The notes: generated from the letters alone by a model not told the origin. Counted from the stretch's first letter, positions 43,284 through 52,530 are shown. The stretch: DNA of 64,000 bases from Sulfuricurvum sp. (GCA_030694265.1 JAUXYP010000006.1:62001-126000); one strand, 5' to 3'. Made by a program: numbers and translations.

Positions 43284-44533
43284 ATACGACGCTAAGCGTC
43301 TCGGGGCTTAATGAGCAGATCAAGACGCTTTTAGAAACCACGTTTGAGTTTGTCAGCGTGGAGGGAGAGCTTTCGCGCATCACGAATCACAACAGCGGTC
43401 ATATTTATTTTACCCTCAAAGATGCCGATTCTTCTATTAAATGCGTTATGTTTCGCGGCAATGCGGCACGATTAAAATTTGCCATGACCGAAGGGGCGCA
43501 TGTGGTTATTCACGGTGCGCTGTCGCTGTACAAACCGCGCGGTGAATATCAGATCAACTGCGTCAGTGCTGAACCGTATGGACAGGGGGTATTGGCGGTT
43601 GCCTTCGAGCAGCTGAAAAAAAAGTTGGAAGAAAAGGGATATTTTGATCCCGCACGTAAAAAGATTTTTCCAAAATATCCTCAGACCATTGTTTTGGTCA
43701 CGTCTGCAACCGGCGCTGCTTTACAAGATATGCAGCGGGTGGCATCACAGCGTTGGCCGCTTGTTAAACTCATCGTCATTGATGTATTGGTTCAAGGAAC
43801 CATGGCCGCAGGATTGATTGCTGATGGATTGCGTTACGCCGATTCATTCAGTGCTGATGCTATCATTGTTGGACGTGGTGGTGGAAGTATCGAGGATTTA
43901 TGGCCGTTTAATGAAGAAGTGGTTGCCGATGCACTTTTTACGTTGAAAACCCCCGTTGTTTCAGCAGTAGGGCATGAAATTGATTGGGTCATTAGTGACT
44001 ATGTCGCGGATATGCGTGCACCGACACCCAGTGCCGCAATGCAGATGTTACTCCCCGATCGAAATGAGCTGATCCAAAGCATCGACGAGATGCGGTACGG
44101 TGCGTATGGAATGATCATGCAGCGCATAGAGCGCAAACGTGAACAACTGATCAGTATGCAAGAAGCCTTCAAGCGTCATGGGGTAGAACATCGCTTGGAA
44201 GCTCAGCGTCTACAGATAAATGAGTTAAGAGAACGGCTCAATAGTCAAATCATGATGAATTTGCAAAAAAGTTCACGAGAGCTTCTTCCATTAAAGGAGC
44301 GAATGGGTGAAGTTACCCAAAGTCTCGTACGTCAAAAGAGCTCAATCTTGACCCAACTGATGGAAGCTTTTGAATCGCAACACCCCAAACATAAAAACAA
44401 ACGAGGGTTTGCGCAAATCGCAAAAATGGGGAAAGTAATTGATCTGGATGAATTATGCGTTGGAGATGAGTATGAAGCGATGAACGATCACCGTAGTGTT
44501 CGTTCGAAAGTGGTAGAAATTACTTCAATGTAA
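43280..44533 (+). CDS. xseA: Exodeoxyribonuclease VII large subunit
   Basis: The 417-residue protein begins with an OB-fold (VSGLNEQIKTLLETTFEFVS, GHIYFTLKDADSSIKCVMF) and continues with the catalytic domain, including VTSATGAALQDM, RGGGSIEDLWPFNEEVV and SAVGHEIDWVISDYVAD. A helical region follows. ExoVII degrades single-stranded DNA. The small subunit gene xseB is not adjacent. The 3' end overlaps that of sppA by 14 bases in convergent orientation. Confidence 0.94.
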   Translation: MNTTLSVSGLNEQIKTLLETTFEFVSVEGELSRITNHNSGHIYFTLKDADSSIKCVMFRGNAARLKFAMTEGAHVVIHGALSLYKPRGEYQINCVSAEPYGQGVLAVAFEQLKKKLEEKGYFDPARKKIFPKYPQTIVLVTSATGAALQDMQRVASQRWPLVKLIVIDVLVQGTMAAGLIADGLRYADSFSADAIIVGRGGGSIEDLWPFNEEVVADALFTLKTPVVSAVGHEIDWVISDYVADMRAPTPSAAMQMLLPDRNELIQSIDEMRYGAYGMIMQRIERKREQLISMQEAFKRHGVEHRLEAQRLQINELRERLNSQIMMNLQKSSRELLPLKERMGEVTQSLVRQKSSILTQLMEAFESQHPKHKNKRGFAQIAKMGKVIDLDELCVGDEYEAMNDHRSVRSKVVEITSM

Positions 44534-45389
44534 TCGGCGGAAAGTACATGTGAGCCAAGGTTGCTCCCTCAGCCGCGAATCGTTTAAAAAATCGGTCCAT
44601 TGGATCTTCTTTATTCCAAACAGGATCTTTGATTTTAGTAAGTGCTTCAACCCGTTTTTTAGCATCAAATTCAACGCCGATACTATCCACTAATCCGACT
44701 TTCTGAGCCTGAGCTGCTGTAAAGATGTGGGCATCGGCAAATTCACTGCTTTTATTAATGTCGAGTTTACGTGCTTGTGCTACATCGTACACGAAGAGAT
44801 CATAGGTTCCGTTGATCACTTTATCGAGTTCAGCGCGTTCTACCGGACTCCAAGCGCGGTCAAAGGTACCGACTTGTTTGTAGGTACCGGCATGAACAAC
44901 TTGGGTTTTAACGCCCACTTTTTTCATTAATTCAGACACGTCGGCACCTTCCATGATTACCCCTATGGAACCTATCATACTGCCTGGATTGGCAACGATC
45001 TCATTCCCCCATATGCTTGAGTAGTAACCTCCGCTCGCCATAATACCCGCTGCATATACTACGGTTGGTTTTGTTTGGCTCAATCGCTTAATCGCATAGG
45101 CAATTTCGACAGATGGGGCAACGGCACCGCCGGGAGAGTCAATGGAAAAAAGCACCCCTTTGATCTCTTTGTCTTCCCGTGCTTCATCTATTTGTTCAAC
45201 AATAGAGGTAGCATCCAAAATCGGCCCTGTTAGGGTGATTTTTTGAAGATTATAGAAACTGATTCCCTCATCCTTAGAAGGTATGATAAGCCAAAGAACA
45301 AAGAGAACCAGCAGTGTTGCCTTAAAATTTGTTTGTATGAATTGTATCATTGAGGCTAGTATTGAACCGATTTTTTTAAGTGTTTCCAT
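44520..45389 (-). CDS. sppA: Signal peptide peptidase SppA (S49 family)
   Basis: A 289-residue membrane protease; one span at about 23-37 anchors it. The catalytic serine is S119 (GIMASGGYYSS) and the lysine is K171 (HAGTYKQVG); the SIDSPGGAVAPS substrate loop is also present. It degrades cleaved signal peptides in the membrane. Start ATG 45389 follows AAAAGGAAACTAACG on the minus strand; a longer frame to 45443 lies inside the upstream gene. In C. jejuni I recall the order sppA, amidohydrolase, aroQ, folK, flhF; here a signalling cassette separates the second and third. Confidence 0.9.
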   Translation of the reverse strand: METLKKIGSILASMIQFIQTNFKATLLVLFVLWLIIPSKDEGISFYNLQKITLTGPILDATSIVEQIDEAREDKEIKGVLFSIDSPGGAVAPSVEIAYAIKRLSQTKPTVVYAAGIMASGGYYSSIWGNEIVANPGSMIGSIGVIMEGADVSELMKKVGVKTQVVHAGTYKQVGTFDRAWSPVERAELDKVINGTYDLFVYDVAQARKLDINKSSEFADAHIFTAAQAQKVGLVDSIGVEFDAKKRVEALTKIKDPVWNKEDPMDRFFKRFAAEGATLAHMYFPPITLK

Positions 45390-45391
45390 CG

Positions 45392-46609
45392 TTAGTTTCC
45401 TTTTACTTTTTGACCTTGGATAAAGACCGATTCGATAGTGCATGGTTGCAGCAGAAGATGGATCGGCAACTGCTCATTAATCGGATAATCAACGCGTGTC
45501 ACTAAGATATCAGCATCGTAATCAGGTGCGATTGTACCACAGTTTAAATCCAGCGCCTTAGCCGCATTGACGGTCACGCTGTGCCACAGTTGATAAGCCA
45601 GGGTTAGTAAATCATGAGAATGGTGCATAAACAGTGCAATTTTCATCTCTTCAAACAAGTCTAGGGCATAGTTGGAACTAAGGCCATCCGTTCCGCATAC
45701 CCATCGTATATTATAAGACTGGATGTTTGCTAAATCAAGGGTGCCATTACCTAAAAGACGATTGGAAATAGGACAATGGATAATAGTATGTCCCCCCTCT
45801 TGCATGAGCGCTAACTCTTTTTCTTTTGGATGAACGACATGGGTAAATAATGTAGGAACCTCTGTGAAGTAGCCCAAAAAATCTTCTGCGGTATTAGCGG
45901 CTTGGTGTTGTTTCAAAAAGTTTTCAAAAAAGGGCTTGAAATCTCCGGTATTTTCATCAAGCCATTCACGTTCACTAGGGCTTTCCATAAAATGGGCAGT
46001 AACACGAAGAGCATGGTCTTTTGCATAAGAAAGTGCTTTTTGGATCAAAATACGGTGTACGGAATAGGGGGAATGTATCGCGATTGAAGGATAAAAACCT
46101 TCTCTCTTACACCCTTGCGAAGCAAAAAGACGCTCTTGAAAATTGGCATACAACGCATCCGCCATTTTGGGATCGGAGCCTATGAGTTCGTTAAAATAAA
46201 CCACTTTTTGCGGTGCTTTTGCACACGCATCCAAATCATAACCATACGAGCTTACAGCACCAAAAGCCGTTATTCCGGCAGCGAGCATGGTATCAATCGT
46301 ATTGGCGATACAGACATCGTCACAGTCGTTTATTAAATCATCACGGTTTGCCATGACGCTGGATAACCACGGCATAAAACCACCGTATGTGAGCGTAGAA
46401 CGATTGGCGCTGAATTCCAAATGGACATGGGCATTGATAAGACCGCTCATAATAACCGAACCATTGCCTAGTTCTTGACATTGATCACCGTATTGAGCAC
46501 GAAGAACTTCATTGGGGGTAATTGAAATGATTGTTTGATCAAATACGATTCCGTGATCACGGAGAATTGCATCGTGCGTAAAAACAGCATCGGCGAGAAG
46601 GATATGCAA
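45392..46609 (-). CDS. Aminofutalosine-deaminase-like amidohydrolase
   Basis: A 405-residue metal-dependent hydrolase of the Mtn/chlorohydrolase family. The first metal ligands are H61 and H63 (INAHVHLEFSA), followed by HFMESPSEREW, FTHVVHPKE, and CGTDGLSSN. In this bacterial group the family is annotated as 6-amino-6-deoxyfutalosine deaminase of the menaquinone pathway; other members deaminate adenosine-like or guanine substrates. It starts at TTG 46609, where AAGG lies seven bases upstream, and precedes sppA by two bases on the minus strand. The substrate is inference. Confidence 0.75.
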   Translation of the reverse strand: MHILLADAVFTHDAILRDHGIVFDQTIISITPNEVLRAQYGDQCQELGNGSVIMSGLINAHVHLEFSANRSTLTYGGFMPWLSSVMANRDDLINDCDDVCIANTIDTMLAAGITAFGAVSSYGYDLDACAKAPQKVVYFNELIGSDPKMADALYANFQERLFASQGCKREGFYPSIAIHSPYSVHRILIQKALSYAKDHALRVTAHFMESPSEREWLDENTGDFKPFFENFLKQHQAANTAEDFLGYFTEVPTLFTHVVHPKEKELALMQEGGHTIIHCPISNRLLGNGTLDLANIQSYNIRWVCGTDGLSSNYALDLFEEMKIALFMHHSHDLLTLAYQLWHSVTVNAAKALDLNCGTIAPDYDADILVTRVDYPINEQLPIHLLLQPCTIESVFIQGQKVKGN

Positions 46610-46637
46610 ATGAAAGCCTTGAAATTATTTTATTGTA

Positions 46638-46646
46638 AGTATAGCA
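46638..46646 (-). promoter_or_regulatory. Extended -10 promoter of the amidohydrolase-sppA unit
   Basis: Minus-strand TGCTATACT (46638-46646) is an extended -10. The predicted start near 46631 leaves a leader of about 22 nt with AAGG before the TTG. Confidence 0.45.
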
Positions 46647-46666
46647 GAAGCCTTTTACCGTTAATT

Positions 46667-46675
46667 TGTTACAAT
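46667..46675 (+). promoter_or_regulatory. Extended -10 promoter of the CheY/CheC/GGDEF cassette
   Basis: TGTTACAAT (46667-46675) fits an extended -10. A start near 46682 gives a leader of about 24 nt, with AGAGGGG seven bases before GTG 46706. Confidence 0.4.
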
Positions 46676-46705
46676 ATTATTACGAGTATTAGAGAGGGGC
46701 ACAAC

Positions 46706-47065
46706 GTGAAAATATTGGTTGTAGATGATTCTAAATTAGCACGGTTAACCTTGATCAAGACACTAAAAGAGTATGAGCCCTCTGCCGAGATATATGAAGC
46801 GGAAAACGGAGAAATTGCAGTCGAACTTTTTAAATCCGAAAATCCAAGGGTCGTTTTTTTGGATTTGACGATGCCGGTCATGGATGGATACGAAGCATTA
46901 AAGCTGATCATGGAGATGGATCCGTGTGCTCAGGTAGTTGTCGTCTCTGCGGATATTCAGGCACAGGCACAAGAACAAGTGCTGGCATTGGGAGCAAAAT
47001 TGATGGTTCCCAAACCGATTAATTCAGACAAGATGTTAGTTGTTCTTCAGCAGCTGGTATTTTGA
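46706..47065 (+). CDS. CheY-like stand-alone response regulator
   Basis: The 119-residue single receiver domain starts at GTG 46706 (AGAGGGG upstream). A longer in-frame ATG at 46535 runs back into the divergent gene and encodes no domain. All catalytic residues are present: D7-D8, phospho-acceptor D53 (FLDLTMPVMDG), S81 and K103. It has no output domain, so it acts by protein contact. The next gene encodes a CheC-type phosphatase, which suggests its phosphorylation is removed by that partner. Confidence 0.9.
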   Translation: MKILVVDDSKLARLTLIKTLKEYEPSAEIYEAENGEIAVELFKSENPRVVFLDLTMPVMDGYEALKLIMEMDPCAQVVVVSADIQAQAQEQVLALGAKLMVPKPINSDKMLVVLQQLVF

Positions 47066-47083
47066 TCATAGGAAAGGAATCAG

Positions 47084-47701
47084 ATGCAAACAGATGAGTT
47101 TACCGGCGATCATTTAGATGTTCTCAAAGAGTTGATGAATATCGCTATGGGAAATGCGACTGCCAGTATCGCCGATTTACTCCAGGCATTTGGGACCATG
47201 CACATCCCTCATCTGGCAATCACGGATATGGACGGATTGAAAAATTACATTGATGATGCTCTTGGGTCTTATGAGAGATACTATGTCACGAAACAGCTCT
47301 TTGGGGGAATTATCGGAGGAGAATTTATCTTTGTCATGACCGATGAATCGGCCGCGAATCTTGGAAATTATCTCTATGATGTTTCCCAACCCAATGATGC
47401 TGATATTATGGACGCGGTGATCGAACTGACCAATATCCTGAGTTCCACGATTATCAGCCGGTTGACGGAAGAGCTCAAGACAAAAGTGCAGTTTTTTGCC
47501 CCTTCTACAGAGATTATTTCCGGTAATCTTTTGATCGGGGATGAAGAAACGCTGAATTATCATAAAATCATTATTGTGAGTACCGTGATGGAGTTTCAAA
47601 GTCATAAAATAAGCGGCCAAATATTCATCCTTGCGCGAGATGAAACGATTGTTCGTCTGAGAGAATTAATCGATCAAAAACTTGAAGAGCTTTATGCATG
47701 A
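47084..47701 (+). CDS. CheC-type phosphatase
   Basis: A 205-residue protein with two CheC active-site motifs of the form D-x3-E-x2-N: D12-x3-E16-x2-N19 (DVLKELMN) and a second copy in DAVIELTNILSSTI. Two active sites are typical of CheC. It should dephosphorylate a CheY-like receiver, and the receiver gene is 18 bases upstream. It overlaps the GGDEF gene by ATGA at 47698-47701. Family CheX has one site only and is therefore less likely. Confidence 0.85.
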   Translation: MQTDEFTGDHLDVLKELMNIAMGNATASIADLLQAFGTMHIPHLAITDMDGLKNYIDDALGSYERYYVTKQLFGGIIGGEFIFVMTDESAANLGNYLYDVSQPNDADIMDAVIELTNILSSTIISRLTEELKTKVQFFAPSTEIISGNLLIGDEETLNYHKIIIVSTVMEFQSHKISGQIFILARDETIVRLRELIDQKLEELYA

Positions 47702-48993
47702 CATATACGCTGGATCACTGTAATGTCGTTTTCGATTCACTTGAAAATGGAACTCTCGTGGTGGATGAGGAGTGTACGGTTTGGTCATGGAACAAATGGC
47801 TTGAAATAAATACCGGGATTGCTTCAGACGCAATTATCGGGAACAATTTAAAAGAATTTTATCCTGAACTGGACTACAAAGGGTTCCAGCGTAAAATCCG
47901 CACAACGCTGCGGCTTACTACCCCTACGTTCTATGACGCATCGCTTAGCAACCGCTTTATTACCATCCCCAGAAATAAGGTCACAACGTCACTGTTGAAG
48001 ATTATGCAGCTCCAGGTGACGATCTCTCCTTATATCCCTGCACTCAAAAGGGTGATGATCTCAATCCATGATATCAGTGATTTACATGAGCTTAAAATCA
48101 CGCTGCAGCATCGGATGGCGGAGATTGCACACCTGAACAGCGAATTGAAGCAAGACAAACAAATTATTGATGCGAATTTGATGATCGTAAAAACGGATTG
48201 CGGATGTTTAATCACGGACATCACGGAAGCCTTTTCCCGTTTTTTTGGGTTTAAAAAAGAAGAATTAGTAGGGAGTTCTTTATCGAATTTGTTTGTGGCC
48301 AATAAGCAAGAGTCAGAATTTTTGCAGATGAAAGATTTGTTGGAAAAAAAGCAAAAATGGTCTGGAGAAATGCAAATCAACACAAAAAATGGTAAAAAAG
48401 TTTGGATGGATGCTGTTATTTCTCCTTATATTGATGAAAAAAATGAAGTGATCAGCTATACCGCGATTTATCATGATATTACGGATAAAAAAAGGATTGA
48501 ACTTTTATCGGTAACCGATCCATTAACAAAACTGTATAATCGCCAAAAATTTGATGAAGTCTTTGAAGAAATGCTCATGAGACAGCATTGGACCCAAGAA
48601 AATACGTTTGGAGTTCTTATTGCCGATGTAGACCATTTTAAAAGTGTCAATGACACCTATGGCCACCAAATCGGGGATGCTGTTTTGATTACAATAGCAG
48701 ACATACTGGAAAAAACAATTCGGACGAGTGATGTTTTAGCTCGTTGGGGGGGAGAAGAGTTTGTCGTATTGCTTCCTGATGTTGATATGAAGAAAGCTGC
48801 TCTTGTAGCAGAAAAATATCGACAGGCGATCGAACAGATGAATTTTTCGGAAGTCGGGCCGATTACCGCATCATTCGGTGTTACGGTTTTTTCTTATGGA
48901 GACACGCAAGAGAAGATGATCTATCGAGCGGATGTAGGTCTCTATCGTGCAAAAAAGAATGGAAGAAATCGGGTTGAATCGGTACAGCCTTAG
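47698..48993 (+). CDS. PAS-PAS-GGDEF diguanylate cyclase
   Basis: The 431-residue cytoplasmic protein has a PAS-like N terminus (ENGTLVVDEECTVWSWNKWL), a second PAS domain at about 150-265, and a GGDEF domain at about 270-430. The catalytic loop WGGEEF and the DPLTKLYNRQKFDEV and DVDHFKSVNDTYGHQ motifs are intact, so it should make cyclic di-GMP. It is coupled to the CheC gene by a four-base overlap, which suggests that its activity is tied to the receiver and phosphatase. The sensed cue is unknown. Confidence 0.92.
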   Translation: MTYTLDHCNVVFDSLENGTLVVDEECTVWSWNKWLEINTGIASDAIIGNNLKEFYPELDYKGFQRKIRTTLRLTTPTFYDASLSNRFITIPRNKVTTSLLKIMQLQVTISPYIPALKRVMISIHDISDLHELKITLQHRMAEIAHLNSELKQDKQIIDANLMIVKTDCGCLITDITEAFSRFFGFKKEELVGSSLSNLFVANKQESEFLQMKDLLEKKQKWSGEMQINTKNGKKVWMDAVISPYIDEKNEVISYTAIYHDITDKKRIELLSVTDPLTKLYNRQKFDEVFEEMLMRQHWTQENTFGVLIADVDHFKSVNDTYGHQIGDAVLITIADILEKTIRTSDVLARWGGEEFVVLLPDVDMKKAALVAEKYRQAIEQMNFSEVGPITASFGVTVFSYGDTQEKMIYRADVGLYRAKKNGRNRVESVQP

Positions 48994-49008
48994 AGAAATT
49001 TAGTTCCT

Positions 49009-49031
49009 TATAATCTATTACCGTTTATAAT
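49009..49031 (+). promoter_or_regulatory. Tandem -10 hexamers upstream of aroQ
   Basis: TATAAT occurs at 49009-49014 and 49026-49031, each followed by CTAT, 17 bases apart. The second gives a leader of about 28 nt before ATG 49065. Confidence 0.4.
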
Positions 49032-49064
49032 CTATGCTTAAAAAGAAACAGTCAAGGTTTATGA

Positions 49065-49541
49065 ATGAAAATAGCGGTAATCCAAGGTCCTAATCTCAAT
49101 ATGTTGGGAGTTCGTGAACAGCAAGTTTACGGCCCAATGCGTCTAGAGCAAATTCATGCGCAAATGAAAGATTTTGCAGAGCAAAATGGGATTGAAATCG
49201 AATTCTATCAGAGTAATCTCGAGGGTGAAATCGTTGACCGTATTCAAGAGTGTTATGGAGATACGGATGGGATTATTATCAATCCAGCGGCTTATACACA
49301 CACATCAATTGCTATTCGTGATGCAATTGCTGCAGTGAATCTTCCGACTATCGAAGTGCATATCAGCAATATTTATCGCCGTGAAGAGTTTCGTCAAAAA
49401 AGTATGACAGCTCCTGCATGTACATCATCTATCATTGGATTTGGACCGTTTGGATACCATTTGGCGATGGTAGGAATGATGCAAGTATTGAGTGAAATTA
49501 CTGCATTACGTGCCGCACAGCAAGGTGCAGTACAAGAGTAA
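49065..49541 (+). CDS. aroQ: Type II 3-dehydroquinate dehydratase
   Basis: A 158-residue dodecameric shikimate-pathway enzyme. Family motifs are [54 protein letters not shown] and [17 protein letters not shown]. Start ATG 49065 has AAGG seven bases upstream; an ATG at 49061 is out of frame. It is the first gene of the block aroQ-folK-flhF-flhG-fliA-fliM-fliY. Confidence 0.95.
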   Translation: MKIAVIQGPNLNMLGVREQQVYGPMRLEQIHAQMKDFAEQNGIEIEFYQSNLEGEIVDRIQECYGDTDGIIINPAAYTHTSIAIRDAIAAVNLPTIEVHISNIYRREEFRQKSMTAPACTSSIIGFGPFGYHLAMVGMMQVLSEITALRAAQQGAVQE

Positions 49542-49546
49542 CCGTT

Positions 49547-50077
49547 ATGCCATTGCAACGCTCCTTGGATGAACGATATTGTGTGATCGTCAATCGGTTG
49601 TTTCCACATTATCGGGTAAAGCCTTCTGGGTATCGACACCGTGTTATAGTGGGTATTGGCGGAAATGTGGGAGATGTACAGCGTCGATTGGAACATTTAT
49701 GGGTTTATTTGCGCCGTAGCCGGCGGATTTATCCAATTCAAAATGGGGTGATTGTTCGCAATCCCCCTTTTGGCTATACACAACAAGCTGATTTTTACAA
49801 TACGGTCATGGAAATCGCAACATCTTTGAATCCACAAAGCTTGTTGCGACGGCTTTTGAAGATAGAAAAGCATTTTGGTCGTAAACGTAGTTTCGCCAAT
49901 GCGCCAAGAACGCTTGATCTGGATATGATATTCTTTGATAACCGGGTCATAAATACGGCAGAATTAACGCTCCCTCATGCGGGATACAAAGAGAGACTCA
50001 GTGTCCTCATCCCTTTACGAAGTTTGGGCACTAACGCACAGAAAAGACGGAGACGATATGAAAATCTTGACCTTTAG
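49547..50077 (+). CDS. folK: Hydroxymethyldihydropterin pyrophosphokinase (folate synthesis)
   Basis: A 176-residue enzyme that pyrophosphorylates the product of FolB (encoded at 15711-16037). Motifs are GIGGNVGDVQRRLEHLW, PPFGYTQQADFYNTVMEI and RTLDLDMIFFDN with the metal-binding aspartates. The N-terminal 25 residues precede the usual family start. It overlaps flhF by 20 bases, the same folK-flhF link that I recall from C. jejuni. Confidence 0.9.
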   Translation: MPLQRSLDERYCVIVNRLFPHYRVKPSGYRHRVIVGIGGNVGDVQRRLEHLWVYLRRSRRIYPIQNGVIVRNPPFGYTQQADFYNTVMEIATSLNPQSLLRRLLKIEKHFGRKRSFANAPRTLDLDMIFFDNRVINTAELTLPHAGYKERLSVLIPLRSLGTNAQKRRRRYENLDL

Positions 50078-51320
50078 CGGTTCTACTCCTGCCGAAGCAC
50101 TTAAAAAAGCGCAGTTGGAAGTGGGCGAAGATGCAATGCTTATCGAAACCCGAGAGATCCAAAAAAAATCGCTGGGTAAAAGTGCGCTGTATGAGATTGT
50201 CGTCGGCGTAGAAGAAGAATCTATATCCAAACCAATGCCAAGAAATAAAGAGCCGTTAACGCAGCAGCGGCCGTTAGCGCAAAAAAGCAGTGATGTTCTT
50301 TTTAACATTTCCGAAGCAGCGAAGCAAATTTCCAAAATTGCGGAAGTGACGGAAGAAGAACGGACCCAAAAACACACTCCTGCAGCACCGAGTGAAGACC
50401 TCAAGCGGATCAAAGATGAGATTGAAAAGCTCGGCGATAAAGTTAAAATTATTCAAAATATGTTTTGGGATGAAAAATCACCGAAGACATCGGTTGCAAT
50501 TCCCCCGGAGTTTGCAGAGATTTACCGTCTTGCGCAGCAAAGTGGAATGAATCAAGAGCATTTAGATGAGATTATGCAGCTCACGTTAGAGCATATGCCC
50601 TCCAAAATGCGGGAAAACTCAGAAACGGTAAAGCGGTATTTTCAAGTGGTCCTACGTAAGATGATCCCTGTACGTTTGGAAACATCCCCTAAAATGGGTG
50701 GAAAAAAAGTGGTGATGCTTGTTGGTCCTACGGGTGTAGGCAAAACAACCTCGATTGCAAAACTGGCGGCGCGTTACTCCTATTTGCTGGAGAAAAAATA
50801 CAAAGTAGGGCTTGTTGTTTTAGACACGTATCGTATCGGTGCGGTAGAGCAGCTTATGCAGTATGCCCGGATGATGAAGCTAGGTATTGAGACGGTAGTG
50901 GATCCTCCCGAGTTTTCCACTGCTTTGAATTCTTTGCGTTACAGCGATTATATTTTGATTGATACAATGGGTTCTTCTCCTTATGATAAAGGTAAAATCG
51001 AAAAAATATATGAATGTTTACGCTCCAATGATACGGATTACAGTGTTGATGTGGTGCTGGTATTGCCAAGCTCTATCAAGTATGAGGATTTAAAAGCAAC
51101 CTATGATAATTTTGCTCCATTGGGCATTGATACGATGATGTTTACAAAGTTGGATGAAACCAGAGGATTTGGCAATATTTTCTCGTTGGTGTATGAGACT
51201 AAAATACCTATCAGTTATTTTTCCATCGGACAAGAAGTGCCGGAAGATTTAGTGGTTTCCAACAGCGACTTTTTGGTGGATTGTTTGCTTAATGGATTTC
51301 GTAAGGGCGAATCGTCATGA
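50058..51320 (+). CDS. flhF: Flagellar SRP-like GTPase FlhF
   Basis: The start is ATG 50058, giving 420 residues; a longer frame from 49977 lies inside folK. The N-terminal B domain (KILTFSGSTPAEALKKAQLE) and a charged linker precede the GTPase domain with GPTGVGKTTSIAKLAARY, LDTYRIGAVEQLMQYARMM, and FTKLDETRGFGNI. FlhF places the polar flagellum and, in this group, also controls flagellar gene expression. It overlaps flhG by ATGA. Confidence 0.95.
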   Translation: MKILTFSGSTPAEALKKAQLEVGEDAMLIETREIQKKSLGKSALYEIVVGVEEESISKPMPRNKEPLTQQRPLAQKSSDVLFNISEAAKQISKIAEVTEEERTQKHTPAAPSEDLKRIKDEIEKLGDKVKIIQNMFWDEKSPKTSVAIPPEFAEIYRLAQQSGMNQEHLDEIMQLTLEHMPSKMRENSETVKRYFQVVLRKMIPVRLETSPKMGGKKVVMLVGPTGVGKTTSIAKLAARYSYLLEKKYKVGLVVLDTYRIGAVEQLMQYARMMKLGIETVVDPPEFSTALNSLRYSDYILIDTMGSSPYDKGKIEKIYECLRSNDTDYSVDVVLVLPSSIKYEDLKATYDNFAPLGIDTMMFTKLDETRGFGNIFSLVYETKIPISYFSIGQEVPEDLVVSNSDFLVDCLLNGFRKGESS

Positions 51321-52189
51321 CACATCAAGCCGCCAAGCTCGAAGCATTGGTGAACAAAAACAGGAATGCTAATCCTAAAAAAACCCGTTTTATTGCGATT
51401 ACGAGTGGCAAGGGTGGGGTTGGTAAAAGTACGATTAGCTCTAATATGGCACACATGATGGCAAAGCATGGGTTAAAAGTGGGTATTTTCGATGCCGATA
51501 TCGGCTTAGCAAATCTGGATGTAATGTTCAATGTTAAAATAAAAAAGAATATTTTGCATGTACTAAAAGGGGAAGCCACCGTCGAAGAGATACTGGTTCC
51601 CATTGAGAAGAATTTGGTATTAATACCGGGTGAAAGCGGTGAAGAGATTTTTAAATATGCTTCTTCGGGGATATTTGAACGCTTTATGGGCGAAGCACAT
51701 GTTTTGGATGACTTGGATGTTTTGATTATCGATACAGGGGCAGGTATTGGAGAGCATACACAGCTTTTTTTACGGGCATGTGATGATGTGATTGTCGTGA
51801 CGGTTCCTGATCCTGCCGCCATTACCGATGCGTATGCCACCATAAAAATTACATCACGTGTGCGTGATGAAATCAATGTTATAATGAACCAGGTTCGAAG
51901 TGACAAGGAAGCGTCCGCGTTGTTTGAAAAAATCCAAAAAGTTGCCCTTGCAAATATAGGGGATAAGCTGCGTTTGAACTATTTAGGGCAGATATCCAGT
52001 GATCCAAAAGTTGCTGTAAGTGTGAAAAAAAGGGCTCTTTTTGCACGAGAATTTCCTACTTCAAAACCTGCAACTGAGTTAGAGATGATTGTGAAGCGTA
52101 TTGCGAAGAAATTGGAACGAAATGTGCTGGTAAATCCCCAAGAGAGTGGATTGGGCGGATTGTTCAAGCGTTTAATGGAACACTTTTAA
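51317..52189 (+). CDS. flhG: MinD-like ATPase FlhG (flagellar number regulator)
   Basis: A 290-residue ParA/MinD-family ATPase. The deviant Walker A motif is SGKGGVGKSTISSNMA, and FDADIGLANLDVMFNVK and IIDTGAGIGEHTQLF follow. FlhG partners FlhF to limit flagella to one per pole. It overlaps flhF by four bases and is followed by a small membrane protein gene after 17 bases. Confidence 0.94.
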   Translation: MTHQAAKLEALVNKNRNANPKKTRFIAITSGKGGVGKSTISSNMAHMMAKHGLKVGIFDADIGLANLDVMFNVKIKKNILHVLKGEATVEEILVPIEKNLVLIPGESGEEIFKYASSGIFERFMGEAHVLDDLDVLIIDTGAGIGEHTQLFLRACDDVIVVTVPDPAAITDAYATIKITSRVRDEINVIMNQVRSDKEASALFEKIQKVALANIGDKLRLNYLGQISSDPKVAVSVKKRALFAREFPTSKPATELEMIVKRIAKKLERNVLVNPQESGLGGLFKRLMEHF

Positions 52190-52206
52190 TTTTATCAAGG
52201 CTGTTC

Positions 52207-52530
52207 ATGCGGGGTTCGAATTTTGTTGCTTTTTTAACGGTACAAGGATTTATTGCTGGTATCGTTTTTGGAGTATTGCAATCGGACAGTGCTGAAGACT
52301 TTTTGATTTATGTTCTCCTTATTTCTACTTTTTTTTATCTTTTTGCACATCTGTGTGTAGGCTTTTATTTCCAGACATTGGGAGTTAAGGCACATTCGTT
52401 TCCTAAACATTCGCATGAACGAAGTTTGGATGGTTATGTACGTGAAATTAACAGACGTGAGCAATTTATCGATGCATATTATGCGAATAAAGATGAATTA
52501 CTAAGCGGCGATGAACGGAGGAAAGCATGA
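52207..52530 (+). CDS. Small two-span membrane protein between flhG and fliA
   Basis: A 107-residue protein with two hydrophobic spans (about 9-24 and 33-58), followed by a charged, His-rich cytoplasmic tail (HSFPKHSHERSLDGYVREIN). AAGG lies seven bases before ATG 52207, and the stop overlaps fliA by four bases (ATGA). C. jejuni has, as I recall, a small membrane protein at this position (Cj0062c), so it is likely conserved and flagella-linked. No function is known. Confidence 0.75.
   Translation: MRGSNFVAFLTVQGFIAGIVFGVLQSDSAEDFLIYVLLISTFFYLFAHLCVGFYFQTLGVKAHSFPKHSHERSLDGYVREINRREQFIDAYYANKDELLSGDERRKA

Noticed and set aside
46535..46705. Upstream extension of the CheY-like gene by 57 codons
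   Set aside because: The extension runs back into the divergent amidohydrolase gene. The receiver domain begins exactly at GTG 46706, which has a ribosome site.
51325..51906. Minus-strand frame of 193 codons opposite flhG
   Set aside because: It is a shadow of the clear MinD-like gene and has no domain or start signal.
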